This document shows positions 36,295 to 45,079 of a stretch of 64,000 nt of DNA, in pieces (position 1 is the first letter of the stretch; each line of letters opens with the position of its first letter). The translations under genes were made by a program, and so were the position numbers. The notes beneath the pieces are model-generated. The model was not told where the DNA came from, did not search any database, and saw only the letters and a list, made by a program, of their open reading frames with translations. The stretch is from Akkermansia sp. N21116. GTDB lineage: Bacteria > Verrucomicrobiota > Verrucomicrobiia > Verrucomicrobiales > Akkermansiaceae. Location of the stretch: positions 3,348,001-3,412,000 of the forward strand of contig NZ_CP139035.1 of NCBI RefSeq assembly GCF_029854705.2. The letters run 5' to 3'.

Positions 36295-39200
36295 TCAATC
36301 TTTTTGCTTCAGACCGATCATGAATTCCGACGAAATAGTATCGCCTTTCTTGATATTTTTGTATTCATTCTGATAATGGATCCAGAAGAATCTGTCGGAA
36401 CCTCCCGTCGTAAAGCCGGATACCAGCACACGGGTTTTCCCCTTGTCCTTCCAGGCACGTACGGATTGCCTGGGTCCTCCGGACACAGGTACAATGACTA
36501 GGGAACCACCTTCCGGCGACTTCATACGACAATAATTGATGTCGAGTTTTGTTCCGCGAAAATCGTTACTCCCCAATTCATTGGAATCATCCTTCCACAA
36601 AGCGGCAGGCGGGCCGGACGGCCTGCTTCCCCGATCGGGAGCCGTAACATTGGCACGAGCCTCTCCGCAGGCACGCCCGATGTGACCATCCGGATACCAT
36701 GCCCAATGAGGATTGCGATCCCATTCGATCGTATCGAAAGAATCCGGCAAAGTGAACACCACACCCCATTGTCTGGGGTTGACATCAATGGGAACGGTCA
36801 ATTCGTACTTAACCTTCACCATCCCGTTATCTTCCGGAGTCAGAAACAGAGTCCCCGTCCCCATGTCTCCGGTTCCTTCGAAACAGTGAGTTTTGCCGGA
36901 AACAGCATGTCCCGTCCATGTCCAGTCCCCCAAATCGGTCAGGGGAGTAATCTTTTGTCCAACCAGTTGGGTACCGCCTTCTCCATTGACACTCTGGACC
37001 AACGGTACCGGCAAAGGCAATTCCGGGATCACAGGCGAAACAATATTTTTCCCGTCCGGGTCAATGCGTCCGGCAACGAGATTGTCCACAATCTGTTCAT
37101 TGACTTTCCGTTCCGGGCCTCCGGGAACCACCACGCGTTCACGAGCCAGTTCTTTTCCCTGGAGATCCCGAAGGACAATATCCACCGAAGCACCTTTCGG
37201 CAACTCCTGACCAACGACAATCTCACCCTGGGCATGCGGAGCTATATCCGCCTTCATTTCCCCTGATTTTCCCCCGCATTCCCAACGCAGGGAAAATTGA
37301 TTAAGATTTTTGAAATTGAATCTGTTTTGCACATTCAAGACAAGTTTCCCCTCCTGGTTCACAGAGGAAGAAAAGAGCCTCATCGGCGTATAGGCCATCC
37401 GCATGCCGTGGTATTCCGGCTTTTCCCGCCGCCATCCGTCAATCGGCCCCCAGCTGCCGTAGCCGCATTCCGAGCCGTCGGGCAGGATGAAGATGTCGTC
37501 AATACCGCTCCAAATAGCTCCTCCGAGGCAACCTTTCTGTTTCCACATTAAGTCTACCATCCTCTGCAGAGGACGGCTCCAATCCTCGTGAATAGAAGGA
37601 TCCGTCATCAGCTCACGGCGATTGTAGCACTGCAAATGGGCGTATTCTCCAAACCATAACGGTTCTTTGTGAGAACTCCATTCATCGGAATTGTGTTCTG
37701 AGGGATAGTGCTGGTTGGCAATATCCACACCCCAGATTCTGAGTTTTTCCCCCTTCATGTTTTGGTGGTGGAAAGTATAGGGACGGCTGGAGTCCAATTT
37801 TTTGTTCACATTCAAAACCCGGCCCCACCACTGATTCCAGTTCGATTCATTGGCCATCGACCAGATCACAATGCTGGGGTGGGATTTATAGGCAACGATC
37901 TGTTCCATATTGGGCAGGTGCGCATACCGGAAAAACAAGGGATCATTCACATCAAACTTCCCATACCAAACCCCATTCTGCCCAACCCAGCAAAGAGCCG
38001 ATTCACATTCCACAAAAAGCCCCAGCTCATCGCAGGCATTCAAGAACTCCTCACTGGGCGGATAATGAGACGTACGCACCAAATTGACGTTGGCATCCTT
38101 GTACATCTGCGCATCCTTGCGGCACAGTTCACCCGACAAGGAACGCCCGGAAAGAGGATGGACTTCGTGCCTGTTGACACCCATCAGCTTCACTGGTTTT
38201 CCATTGACGAAGAGTTCGTTGCCCTTCACTTCGACTTCTCTGAGTCCCACTTTCACCACTTTCGAGTACGCAGGTTTGCCGTTCGTTTTGATCCGGCTTT
38301 CCAACTTATAGAGCGAAGGAGTTTCCGAAGTCCAGAGCTGCGCCTTGTCTACATCAAGACGGATATTGACCGACTTCGATTCCCCGGCCTGAAGCTCCAG
38401 ATGCTCCGTTCGTTCTCCGGCAATGTTCCCTTGGGGATCCCGGAGAAGCGTCGTCAATTCCACCTTGCACGGCTGCTTGCCGGCATTCTCCAGACATGAT
38501 TGGTAATGCACTGCTGCACGACCCGCTACCGGATCGACATCCGTCTTGAACGACTCATCCACAACGCAAGTCTCCGGAATGGAAAAGATGGTCACCTTGC
38601 GCAGGATTCCCCCCACCCGATGAGCGGCATACTCGGAAATACAACTCATCGAATCGGCTACGGATTCCGACTGCACCAGGACTTCCAGCTGATTGCTTCC
38701 CACCGAAACCAGATCGGTCACATCCAGTTCAAACGGAACCATACCTCCCCGATGCCCCCCCGCTTCCCTGCCATTCAACAAAATGCGGCAATCGGAATGT
38801 ACGGCATCAAAACGAAGCCTAATCCGTTTCCCTTTCCAATCCTGAGGTACGGAAAACGACTTCCTGTAAACGGCCTTTGCATAGGGAGCCACATCGAATC
38901 CCTGCATCTTCCATTCCCCCGGCACCTGAATCGGGGAAAACGCCTTGCCTTCCGCAGGAGAGAATTCCCACACGCCGTTCAGACTCAGGACAGCTTGTTC
39001 CACCCCTTCCACACGGTCGGGTCTGGGTGTTATTCTGGGAGTAGGTAAAACCAGACGATCAATATCCTCATCCGACAGGCGGACAATATCCTTGCCGGTA
39101 ATCATTTTCAACGCTTTGCCATCCGTCGTCAGGATTTCCAGCTTCTGTAAAACGGCATTCGGCCCAGCCATCGCGTAGACCGTCAAATTCAGGTAACCCT

Positions 39201-39651
39201 TGTTCAGGTATTTCCCCGGAACCGTCCACTCCCGTTCGACAACTTTTCCGGGTTCCGGCTTGAAGCAATCATCCAGAGCAATGCCGTTGGCTCCTATCAA
39301 CAGGATGCGTTCCTGGTCAGACAAAAACGTAGCCCGGACGATGCAATCCTGGCCTTGGGGCAATTGGTCAAAACCAAGATTGATCATCTCCCCAAAAAAC
39401 ACTTTCCGCTGATCCGCCGGAGCCTGAACCTTATCCTCCCCATATTCATAAACCTGCGCCCCATTCCATGGCACCGTCCCGGAAGGAGCGTTGGCATCCA
39501 GCAAGAAAGCAGTTTGGGAGGGGACATTCGCTCCGACAACCATCCCGGTTCCGTATAAGCAACAAACAAGAGTTGCAAACCTGAAGAACCGATGGAAGCC
39601 CCCCTCGGGCATCCCCTTATTCCGACGTGTATAGCATTTTTGATGATTCAT
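36295..39651 (-). CDS. Secreted beta-galactosidase, glycoside hydrolase family 2 (LacZ-like)
   Basis: The 1118-residue protein has a signal peptide (about residues 20-41), an extra N-terminal domain (about 42-215), the GH2 sugar-binding and immunoglobulin-like domains, and a TIM barrel. GH2 motifs are GVNRHEVHPLSGRS and VRTSHYPPSEEFLNACDELG. The acid/base glutamate is in WSMANESNW (E602) and the nucleophile in WFGEYAHLQ (E669). The C-terminal domain resembles the LacZ small chain. A second in-frame ATG at 39612 has AAGGGG immediately ahead and could be the true start. It should release terminal beta-galactose from mucin glycans, overlapping in role with the GH35 enzyme. Confidence 0.93.
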   Translation of the reverse strand: MNHQKCYTRRNKGMPEGGFHRFFRFATLVCCLYGTGMVVGANVPSQTAFLLDANAPSGTVPWNGAQVYEYGEDKVQAPADQRKVFFGEMINLGFDQLPQGQDCIVRATFLSDQERILLIGANGIALDDCFKPEPGKVVEREWTVPGKYLNKGYLNLTVYAMAGPNAVLQKLEILTTDGKALKMITGKDIVRLSDEDIDRLVLPTPRITPRPDRVEGVEQAVLSLNGVWEFSPAEGKAFSPIQVPGEWKMQGFDVAPYAKAVYRKSFSVPQDWKGKRIRLRFDAVHSDCRILLNGREAGGHRGGMVPFELDVTDLVSVGSNQLEVLVQSESVADSMSCISEYAAHRVGGILRKVTIFSIPETCVVDESFKTDVDPVAGRAAVHYQSCLENAGKQPCKVELTTLLRDPQGNIAGERTEHLELQAGESKSVNIRLDVDKAQLWTSETPSLYKLESRIKTNGKPAYSKVVKVGLREVEVKGNELFVNGKPVKLMGVNRHEVHPLSGRSLSGELCRKDAQMYKDANVNLVRTSHYPPSEEFLNACDELGLFVECESALCWVGQNGVWYGKFDVNDPLFFRYAHLPNMEQIVAYKSHPSIVIWSMANESNWNQWWGRVLNVNKKLDSSRPYTFHHQNMKGEKLRIWGVDIANQHYPSEHNSDEWSSHKEPLWFGEYAHLQCYNRRELMTDPSIHEDWSRPLQRMVDLMWKQKGCLGGAIWSGIDDIFILPDGSECGYGSWGPIDGWRREKPEYHGMRMAYTPMRLFSSSVNQEGKLVLNVQNRFNFKNLNQFSLRWECGGKSGEMKADIAPHAQGEIVVGQELPKGASVDIVLRDLQGKELARERVVVPGGPERKVNEQIVDNLVAGRIDPDGKNIVSPVIPELPLPVPLVQSVNGEGGTQLVGQKITPLTDLGDWTWTGHAVSGKTHCFEGTGDMGTGTLFLTPEDNGMVKVKYELTVPIDVNPRQWGVVFTLPDSFDTIEWDRNPHWAWYPDGHIGRACGEARANVTAPDRGSRPSGPPAALWKDDSNELGSNDFRGTKLDINYCRMKSPEGGSLVIVPVSGGPRQSVRAWKDKGKTRVLVSGFTTGGSDRFFWIHYQNEYKNIKKGDTISSEFMIGLKQKD

Positions 39652-39691
39652 ACCGTTGTTGATCGTTTAATTTTTTAAGGAGTACCTCCCA

Positions 39692-39709
39692 AAGACATAG
39701 ATATGTCTT
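39692..39709. promoter_or_regulatory. 18-base inverted repeat upstream of the GH2 gene
   Basis: AAGACATA, two bases, TATGTCTT forms perfect eight-base arms in the 202-base gap between the GH2 gene and rmuC. It lies 41 bases from the GH2 start. Its size and symmetry suit a dimeric regulator, but no regulator is known for it. Confidence 0.4.
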
Positions 39710-39745
39710 GTCTATTCATACGCATTTCCCACAGGCAAAATCGTC

Positions 39746-39751
39746 TATAAT
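39746..39751 (+). promoter_or_regulatory. Perfect TATAAT -10 element ahead of rmuC
   Basis: A consensus TATAAT lies 102 bases before the rmuC start. No good -35 element is seen at 16-18 bases, so the promoter call is tentative. Confidence 0.35.
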
Positions 39752-39853
39752 CAAACTTTGTTGAATTATGGACAAAATATCCTCCTGCACGCACTATCAA
39801 CGATCTTGTCTTGAAAATACTCTCTTCTCCATTACACTTCCTCTTAATTTCCT

Positions 39854-41155
39854 ATGCCGGATTCACTCATCTTTCAACTTCTTCCCTGGAGCCTCGTCAT
39901 CCTGCTTCTTGTCCTGGCCGCCGTCCTCGCCGTGCAATTGTTCCGGACCAGGGAACGCGTCATCCGTGCCGAAGCCGAGCTGAACGCCGTCCGCGAAACC
40001 TCCGTCCAGACAGACGCCCTGCTTGCCCAGGCGCGCGAAACACTCAGGGAATCTTTTGCCGAAGTAGGCGCACGTGCCCTCAAAGCCTCCAACGAACAGT
40101 TCCTCACCCTCGCGCAAACCCATTTCCAAGCTCAACAGCAACAGGCAGTTCACGAACTCGATTCCCGAAAACAAGCCATTTCATCTCTCCTCCAGCCTGT
40201 CGGCGACACCCTGCGCCAGGTGCAAAACAAACTCGGAGACATGGAAAAAGACCGCCAGTTCACCTACGCCTCGCTCCGGGAACAAATCAAGCTTATCACT
40301 GAAAGCAACACGACGCTCCGCAAGGAAACGAGCCGACTCTCCCAGGCACTTCACAACAACAACATGCGCGGCAAATGGGGAGAACTCCAACTACGGCGCG
40401 TCGTCGAAATGGCAGGCATGGTCGAATACTGCGACTTTACCGTCCAGACAAGCCGCAACGACGATCAGTCGTCCATCCGTCCCGACCTCGTCGTCAACCT
40501 CCCGGGCAACCGCCACATCATCGTTGATGCCAAAGCGCCGATGAACGCCTACCTGGAAGCCATGGCCACCGAAGATCCCGACCAGAGGAGCAGCCTCCTC
40601 GTACGCCATGCCCGCCAGGTACGCGACCACCTGACGCGGCTGGGTTCCAAATCCTACTTTTCCCAGTTTGAGAACACGCCGGAATTTGTCGTCATGTTCC
40701 TGCCCGGGGAATCGTTCTTTCAGGCGGCCATGGAAGCGGATCCCACCCTGATCGAGACCGGAGTCGACAACCGGGTCATTCTGGCTACGCCTACGACGCT
40801 CATTGCCCTCCTGCGGGCCGTTGCCTACGGTTGGCGCCAGGAACAACTCGCCGAAAACGCCCGCGCCATCTCCAAGGCCGGAGCCGACCTCTACGACAGC
40901 TGCATTACTCTTACGGAGCATTTTTGCTCTGTCGGCCAAAGCCTCAACAGAACCGTTGCCCAATTCAACAAAGCCGTCGCTTCCTACGAAAGCCGCCTCC
41001 TTCCCCGCGCCCGAAAACTGAGAGAACTGGGCATCCCCGCCAAAAAGGACATCCCGGAAGCCATCCCCGCCCCGGAAAGCCTCGCACGGGAACTGGCACC
41101 CGTCCCCGATGAAAGCCGACCGGTATTTACGCCATTATCTGCGCCTCTAAAGTAG
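39854..41155 (+). CDS. rmuC: DNA recombination protein RmuC
   Basis: RmuC is a membrane-anchored protein with a nuclease-like fold that limits inverted-repeat recombination. The 433-residue protein has one N-terminal membrane segment (about residues 10-30), then a long coiled coil (about 35-165) and the RmuC core with GKWGELQLRRVVEMAGMVEYCDF (split run), PDLVVNLPGNRHIIVDAKAP and FVVMFLPGESFFQAA. The last roughly 14 codons overlap, in another frame, the remains of a CD225 gene. The C-terminal tail PVFTPLSAPLK is therefore probably acquired rather than original. Confidence 0.93.
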   Translation: MPDSLIFQLLPWSLVILLLVLAAVLAVQLFRTRERVIRAEAELNAVRETSVQTDALLAQARETLRESFAEVGARALKASNEQFLTLAQTHFQAQQQQAVHELDSRKQAISSLLQPVGDTLRQVQNKLGDMEKDRQFTYASLREQIKLITESNTTLRKETSRLSQALHNNNMRGKWGELQLRRVVEMAGMVEYCDFTVQTSRNDDQSSIRPDLVVNLPGNRHIIVDAKAPMNAYLEAMATEDPDQRSSLLVRHARQVRDHLTRLGSKSYFSQFENTPEFVVMFLPGESFFQAAMEADPTLIETGVDNRVILATPTTLIALLRAVAYGWRQEQLAENARAISKAGADLYDSCITLTEHFCSVGQSLNRTVAQFNKAVASYESRLLPRARKLRELGIPAKKDIPEAIPAPESLARELAPVPDESRPVFTPLSAPLK

Positions 41156-41292
41156 ATGTCCTTCTCATCGCCGGAAAAATGCAAGAAGCAAGAGAAAAGG
41201 CCGACGAAGCCAAGAAATGGAGCATCATCAGCGCCATTATTGGGGTTGCCTGCATCGCGATCTGTATCTCCCTATTCGTTATTTCCGTCTAA
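41113..41292 (+). pseudogene. Remnant of a CD225/dispanin-family gene (C-terminal half)
   Basis: The frame from 41113 to the stop at 41292 reads GIYAIICASKVDVLLIAG, then a charged linker (EAREKADEAKKW) and a membrane segment (SIISAIIGVACIAICISLFV). This is the second half of a CD225/dispanin domain. A TGA stop lies just ahead at 41110-41112. The first membrane segment and start region are missing, replaced by the 3' end of rmuC. A short product of 37 residues could still start at ATG 41179. The next gene encodes a DUF2752 protein, a kind often found near small CD225/TM2-type proteins. Confidence 0.7.
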
Positions 41293-41339
41293 GATCGGCC
41301 CAAACCTTTTGCCGAAGGACAAGATATCCCACTACTCTT

Positions 41340-41807
41340 TTGTTCGGGCACTTTCTCAAAACCACCGGAGATGGCGGCTGTGTACAAACACGAAAATTCC
41401 TGTGGAGTCGCAGCAAGTACTTCTTGCTCCTGACAGGGTTGGCACTTTTTGCCTTCACTTTCTTTATCGTTCTCAAACACCAGAGCCCGGCAACCATTCA
41501 ATGGGTACGGGATCTGGTACCCTTTTGTCCCCTGGCCCATTATACCGGACTCAAATGCCCGGGGTGTGGAGGGACGCGTGCGTATTTTGCCTGTCTGCAG
41601 GGCGATTATCTCCAAGCCATCCGGTACAATATATTTTGGATACCTGCCGCAGGAGTCCTATTGATTGAATACATACATTCCTTCCTGTATATGATCCGGG
41701 GGAATACGCAGCCCAGGTGGTGGCAACTTGTCCGGGCACGGACATACTATGGATTCGGCATGCTGACCGTTACATACATGATTGTCCGCAACATCTGGGA
41801 TTTCTAA
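41340..41807 (+). CDS. DUF2752 membrane protein, start uncertain
   Basis: The protein has the DUF2752 signature CPLAHYTGLKCPGCGGTRA followed by membrane segments. The function of the domain is unknown; the CPxCG box may bind a metal or anchor a lipid-linked function. From TTG 41340 it is 155 residues, with GAAGGA 10 bases upstream as a ribosome-binding site. An ATG at 41217 is in frame but would overlap the CD225 remnant by 76 bases and adds non-hydrophobic, basic sequence. I prefer the shorter form. Three hydrophobic segments are visible (about residues 22-40, 95-115 and 130-150 of the short form). Confidence 0.7.
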   Translation: MFGHFLKTTGDGGCVQTRKFLWSRSKYFLLLTGLALFAFTFFIVLKHQSPATIQWVRDLVPFCPLAHYTGLKCPGCGGTRAYFACLQGDYLQAIRYNIFWIPAAGVLLIEYIHSFLYMIRGNTQPRWWQLVRARTYYGFGMLTVTYMIVRNIWDF

Positions 41808-41866
41808 AATGGGAGGCGCGAGCCCTTGCCATCGGGAAGAGTTCGTATTACATTATTTCCCGTTCC

Positions 41867-44374
41867 ATGACCGACCAGCCCTCCAGCGTAACTCCGATGA
41901 TGGAGCAGTACCTTCGCATGAAGAAGGGCCTGCCAGAAGACGTGTTCCTCTTCTACCGCATGGGAGACTTTTATGAAATGTTCTTCGAAGATGCCAAGGA
42001 AGGGGCCGGCATCCTGGGGTTGACACTCACCAAACGGCAAAGCATCCCCATGTGCGGCGTTCCTCACCATGCTGCGGAAGCCTATATCGGCAAGCTCGTC
42101 AAAGCCGGCAAACGCATTGCCATTGCCGAACAAATGAGCACACCCGTTCCCGGAAAACTCGTCGAACGCGAGATCACCCGGATCATCTCCGCCGGAACGC
42201 TGGCCGATCTCAATCTGCTGGACAGTTCGGTTCACAATTATATTGTCGCCCTCTTCAAGCACAAAAAAACGTTCGGACTTGCCTGCGCCGACCATACGAC
42301 GGGGGAATTCTCGCTGGCCGAATTCGAAGACATCAATCTCCTTCTGGATGAAATCGCCCGTATCAATCCATCCGAACTCCTCATCAGCGACGAACAAAAG
42401 GACATGTTTCCCGGCGTGGCCGTCACTCTTTACTACGACGCTTATACGTTTCTGCCCACGACGGCCATCCCCGCCCTGCTGGACCACTTCGGCGTCCATT
42501 CTCTCGACGGCTACGGCTGCTCCGGCATGGATCGCGCCCTTGGTGCCGCAGGCGCCATCCTCCACTATCTTTCCTACCAGCTCCGCCGACCGACGGGGCA
42601 CCTGCGCCGATTGTCCGTCCGCGCCGGTTCCGGTACCGTCCTGATCGACCAAGCCAGCCAGAGAAACCTCGACCTCGTCGATTCGCGCAACGGGGTCAAG
42701 TTGTCCCTGCTCGGTACGCTGGACAGAACATCCACGCCGATGGGAGCCCGCAAACTGAGGGACTGGGTGCTGCATCCCCTCAGCGATCTGGACGAATTAC
42801 ACTCCCGCCAGGACATGATCGCCAACCTGCTCGCGGAACCTTTCCTGATGAGCAAACTACGGGAGAGTCTCAAGAATATCCGCGACATGGAACGTCTCAC
42901 CGGCCGGCTTGCCCAGGGAACGGGCAACGCCCGCGACCTCAAGGCCCTGGGGTGCTCCCTCGCCCGCATTCCCGACGTCAGGGACGATCTTACCGCTCTG
43001 AACGGCGAGGGCATCCTGCTCCGGAAAATTCTGGAACGCCTGGGAAGTTTCGACGACCTCGTCGCCCTGCTCGACCGCGCCATTGAGGACGAACCTCCCG
43101 TCACGATCAAGGAAGGCGGCATCCTCAAGGACGGCTACCTGCCCAATCTGGACGAACTGCGCCTCGCATCGCGCGATGGCAAACTCTGGCTTGCGGAACT
43201 TCAGGAAAAGGAACGCATCCGCACGGGAATCGACTCGCTCAAAATCCGCTTCAACAATGTGTTCGGCTACTACATCGAGGTGACCAAGTCCCACTACGAC
43301 AAGGTCCCCGACGATTACACCCGCAAGCAGACACTCGCCAATGCCGAACGATTCGTCACTCCGGAACTCAAGCAGATGGAGAATACCATCCTCGGCGCCG
43401 ACGAACGCTCCCGCCAACTCGAATACGAGGAATTCGTCCGTCTCCGCGAAAGCCTCTCCGCCTACATCGACCCGATCCAGTCGACTGCCGATGCTCTGGC
43501 CGAGCTGGATGTCCTCCTGGCTCTTGCGGAATGCGCCCAAAGCAACCGCTACTGCCGCCCCGTGCTGGAACAAAGCCGCCGCCTGCACATCGTCAACGGT
43601 CGCCATCCCGTCATCGAGCAGACGCTGACAAACCAGTCTTTCGTACCGAACGATACGGACATGACTCCGGAGGATTCCCGCCTCATCCTCATCACCGGCC
43701 CCAACATGGCCGGAAAAAGCACGTACATCCGCCAGGTAGCCCTGATTGCCCTCATGGCTCAGATAGGTTCCTACGTACCCGCCGATGAAGCAATTATCGG
43801 CCTGGTGGACAGAATCTTCTGCCGCGTGGGAGCTAGCGACGACCTGGCTCGCGGACAATCCACCTTCATGGTGGAAATGAGCGAAACGTCCCTCATTCTC
43901 AACAATGCCACGGAAAACTCCCTGGTCATCCTCGATGAAATCGGTCGCGGAACCGCCACATTCGACGGCCTCTCGATCGCCTGGGCTGTCGCCGAGCATC
44001 TGCACGACAAACTGCAATCCCGCACGCTCTTTGCCACTCACTATCACGAACTAACCGATCTGGAGCAATCGCGCCCGGGAGTCGCCAACTGCAATGTCGC
44101 CGTCAGGGAATGGCACGACGAGATCGTCTTCCTTCGCAAAATCATCCCGGGAGCCGCCGACAAATCATACGGCATCCAGGTCGCGCGCCTTGCCGGCATG
44201 CCTTCCTCCATCGTGGACAGGGCCAAGGCAATCCTCTCCCACCTGGAAATGAACTCCACCCGTCCGGCCAAAAAGCAGAAATCTCCCCGTCTTCAAGAGG
44301 AACCGCGCGCTAAAAATACGGATATGGACGACACGCTGCCCCGTGCCGAACAGGCCCAATTGGAATTATTCTAG
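41867..44374 (+). CDS. mutS: DNA mismatch repair protein MutS
   Basis: MutS recognises mispairs and starts methyl-directed or nick-directed repair. The 835-residue protein has the mismatch-binding FYRMGDFYEMF (Phe-x-Glu motif) near residue 30 and MCGVPHHAAEAYI. The clamp and lever domains follow, then the ATPase with Walker A GPNMAGKSTYIRQ, Walker B VILDEIGRGTATFDG and the ATHYHEL histidine. The length is normal for MutS1 (853 in E. coli). The ATG at 41867 begins MTDQPSSVTPMMEQYLRMK; the frame is open further upstream but lies inside the preceding gene. Confidence 0.97.
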   Translation: MTDQPSSVTPMMEQYLRMKKGLPEDVFLFYRMGDFYEMFFEDAKEGAGILGLTLTKRQSIPMCGVPHHAAEAYIGKLVKAGKRIAIAEQMSTPVPGKLVEREITRIISAGTLADLNLLDSSVHNYIVALFKHKKTFGLACADHTTGEFSLAEFEDINLLLDEIARINPSELLISDEQKDMFPGVAVTLYYDAYTFLPTTAIPALLDHFGVHSLDGYGCSGMDRALGAAGAILHYLSYQLRRPTGHLRRLSVRAGSGTVLIDQASQRNLDLVDSRNGVKLSLLGTLDRTSTPMGARKLRDWVLHPLSDLDELHSRQDMIANLLAEPFLMSKLRESLKNIRDMERLTGRLAQGTGNARDLKALGCSLARIPDVRDDLTALNGEGILLRKILERLGSFDDLVALLDRAIEDEPPVTIKEGGILKDGYLPNLDELRLASRDGKLWLAELQEKERIRTGIDSLKIRFNNVFGYYIEVTKSHYDKVPDDYTRKQTLANAERFVTPELKQMENTILGADERSRQLEYEEFVRLRESLSAYIDPIQSTADALAELDVLLALAECAQSNRYCRPVLEQSRRLHIVNGRHPVIEQTLTNQSFVPNDTDMTPEDSRLILITGPNMAGKSTYIRQVALIALMAQIGSYVPADEAIIGLVDRIFCRVGASDDLARGQSTFMVEMSETSLILNNATENSLVILDEIGRGTATFDGLSIAWAVAEHLHDKLQSRTLFATHYHELTDLEQSRPGVANCNVAVREWHDEIVFLRKIIPGAADKSYGIQVARLAGMPSSIVDRAKAILSHLEMNSTRPAKKQKSPRLQEEPRAKNTDMDDTLPRAEQAQLELF

Positions 44375-44398
44375 CAGCCCCCACTTTCAGCCCCATTC

Positions 44399-44995
44399 AT
44401 GCGTCTACCCCTCTCCCGCATCATTCAGGAATGCCGTTTCGCCGCCATCGATTTCGAATCGGCGGGAGCCGCCCCGGGAGAAACCGATCAGCCTGTCCAG
44501 ATCGGCATTGCCCGCATCGGAAGCTGGCAGGAAGAGCCCTTGTTGTGGGAGTCCTACATCGCAACGGATAAACCCGTCCTCTGGAGCGCCTCTAAAATAC
44601 ACGGCATCACCACAGAAATGCTCGCCGGGGCTCCATCCTTCCTGAGCCTCTGGGGCACCATCCAAAACCATCTCGCAGACACCGTCGTCATCGGCCACAA
44701 TCCGGCTACGGAAAGACGTTTTCTGCGGCATTTCCCCGGTCACGGGTTCGGCCCGTGGATCGACACGCTCGCGCTCGCGCGCATGTGCCTGCCCTGTCTG
44801 CCGGACTACTCCCTCCGTAGCGTAGCGGACGCACTGGGTATCTCGGATAACCTGGTTGCCCTCCTGCCCGGAAAAACCTGGCACAATGCCCTGTTCGACG
44901 CAGCGGCCAGCCTGTTCATCTTCCAAGTCGTCGTCCGCGAATTGCACCTCGAAGAGTCCCCTTTGGACACTCTCGGGGCGGCTATTAAACAATAA
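44399..44995 (+). CDS. 3'-5' exonuclease, DEDDh (DnaQ-like) family
   Basis: The 198-residue protein has the ExoI motif AAIDFES (Asp and Glu), the IHGITTEML segment, the ExoII region VVIGHNPATERRF and the ExoIII motif HNALFDA. This is the DEDDh set seen in DnaQ epsilon and related exonucleases. It is a stand-alone domain, so it could be a proofreading subunit or a general DNA or RNA exonuclease. It lies 24 bases after mutS on the same strand, which suggests a role in repair, for example removing the error-containing strand. That link is inferred from position. Confidence 0.85.
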   Translation: MRLPLSRIIQECRFAAIDFESAGAAPGETDQPVQIGIARIGSWQEEPLLWESYIATDKPVLWSASKIHGITTEMLAGAPSFLSLWGTIQNHLADTVVIGHNPATERRFLRHFPGHGFGPWIDTLALARMCLPCLPDYSLRSVADALGISDNLVALLPGKTWHNALFDAAASLFIFQVVVRELHLEESPLDTLGAAIKQ

Positions 44996-45079
44996 ATATC
45001 CGCCAGTTCCTTTTGCCTTTTGGAAATGAAAGAAAGAAAAAACTCCTCATTCCCGTATGAATAGGAAATGAGATATTCC

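Noticed and set aside
41217-41339. Longer start for the DUF2752 protein at ATG 41217
   Set aside because: It overlaps the CD225 remnant, adds about 41 mostly basic, non-hydrophobic residues, and TTG 41340 has a better ribosome-binding site.
42857-44047. 396-residue minus-strand frame over mutS
   Set aside because: Antisense shadow of mutS; no recognisable domain.
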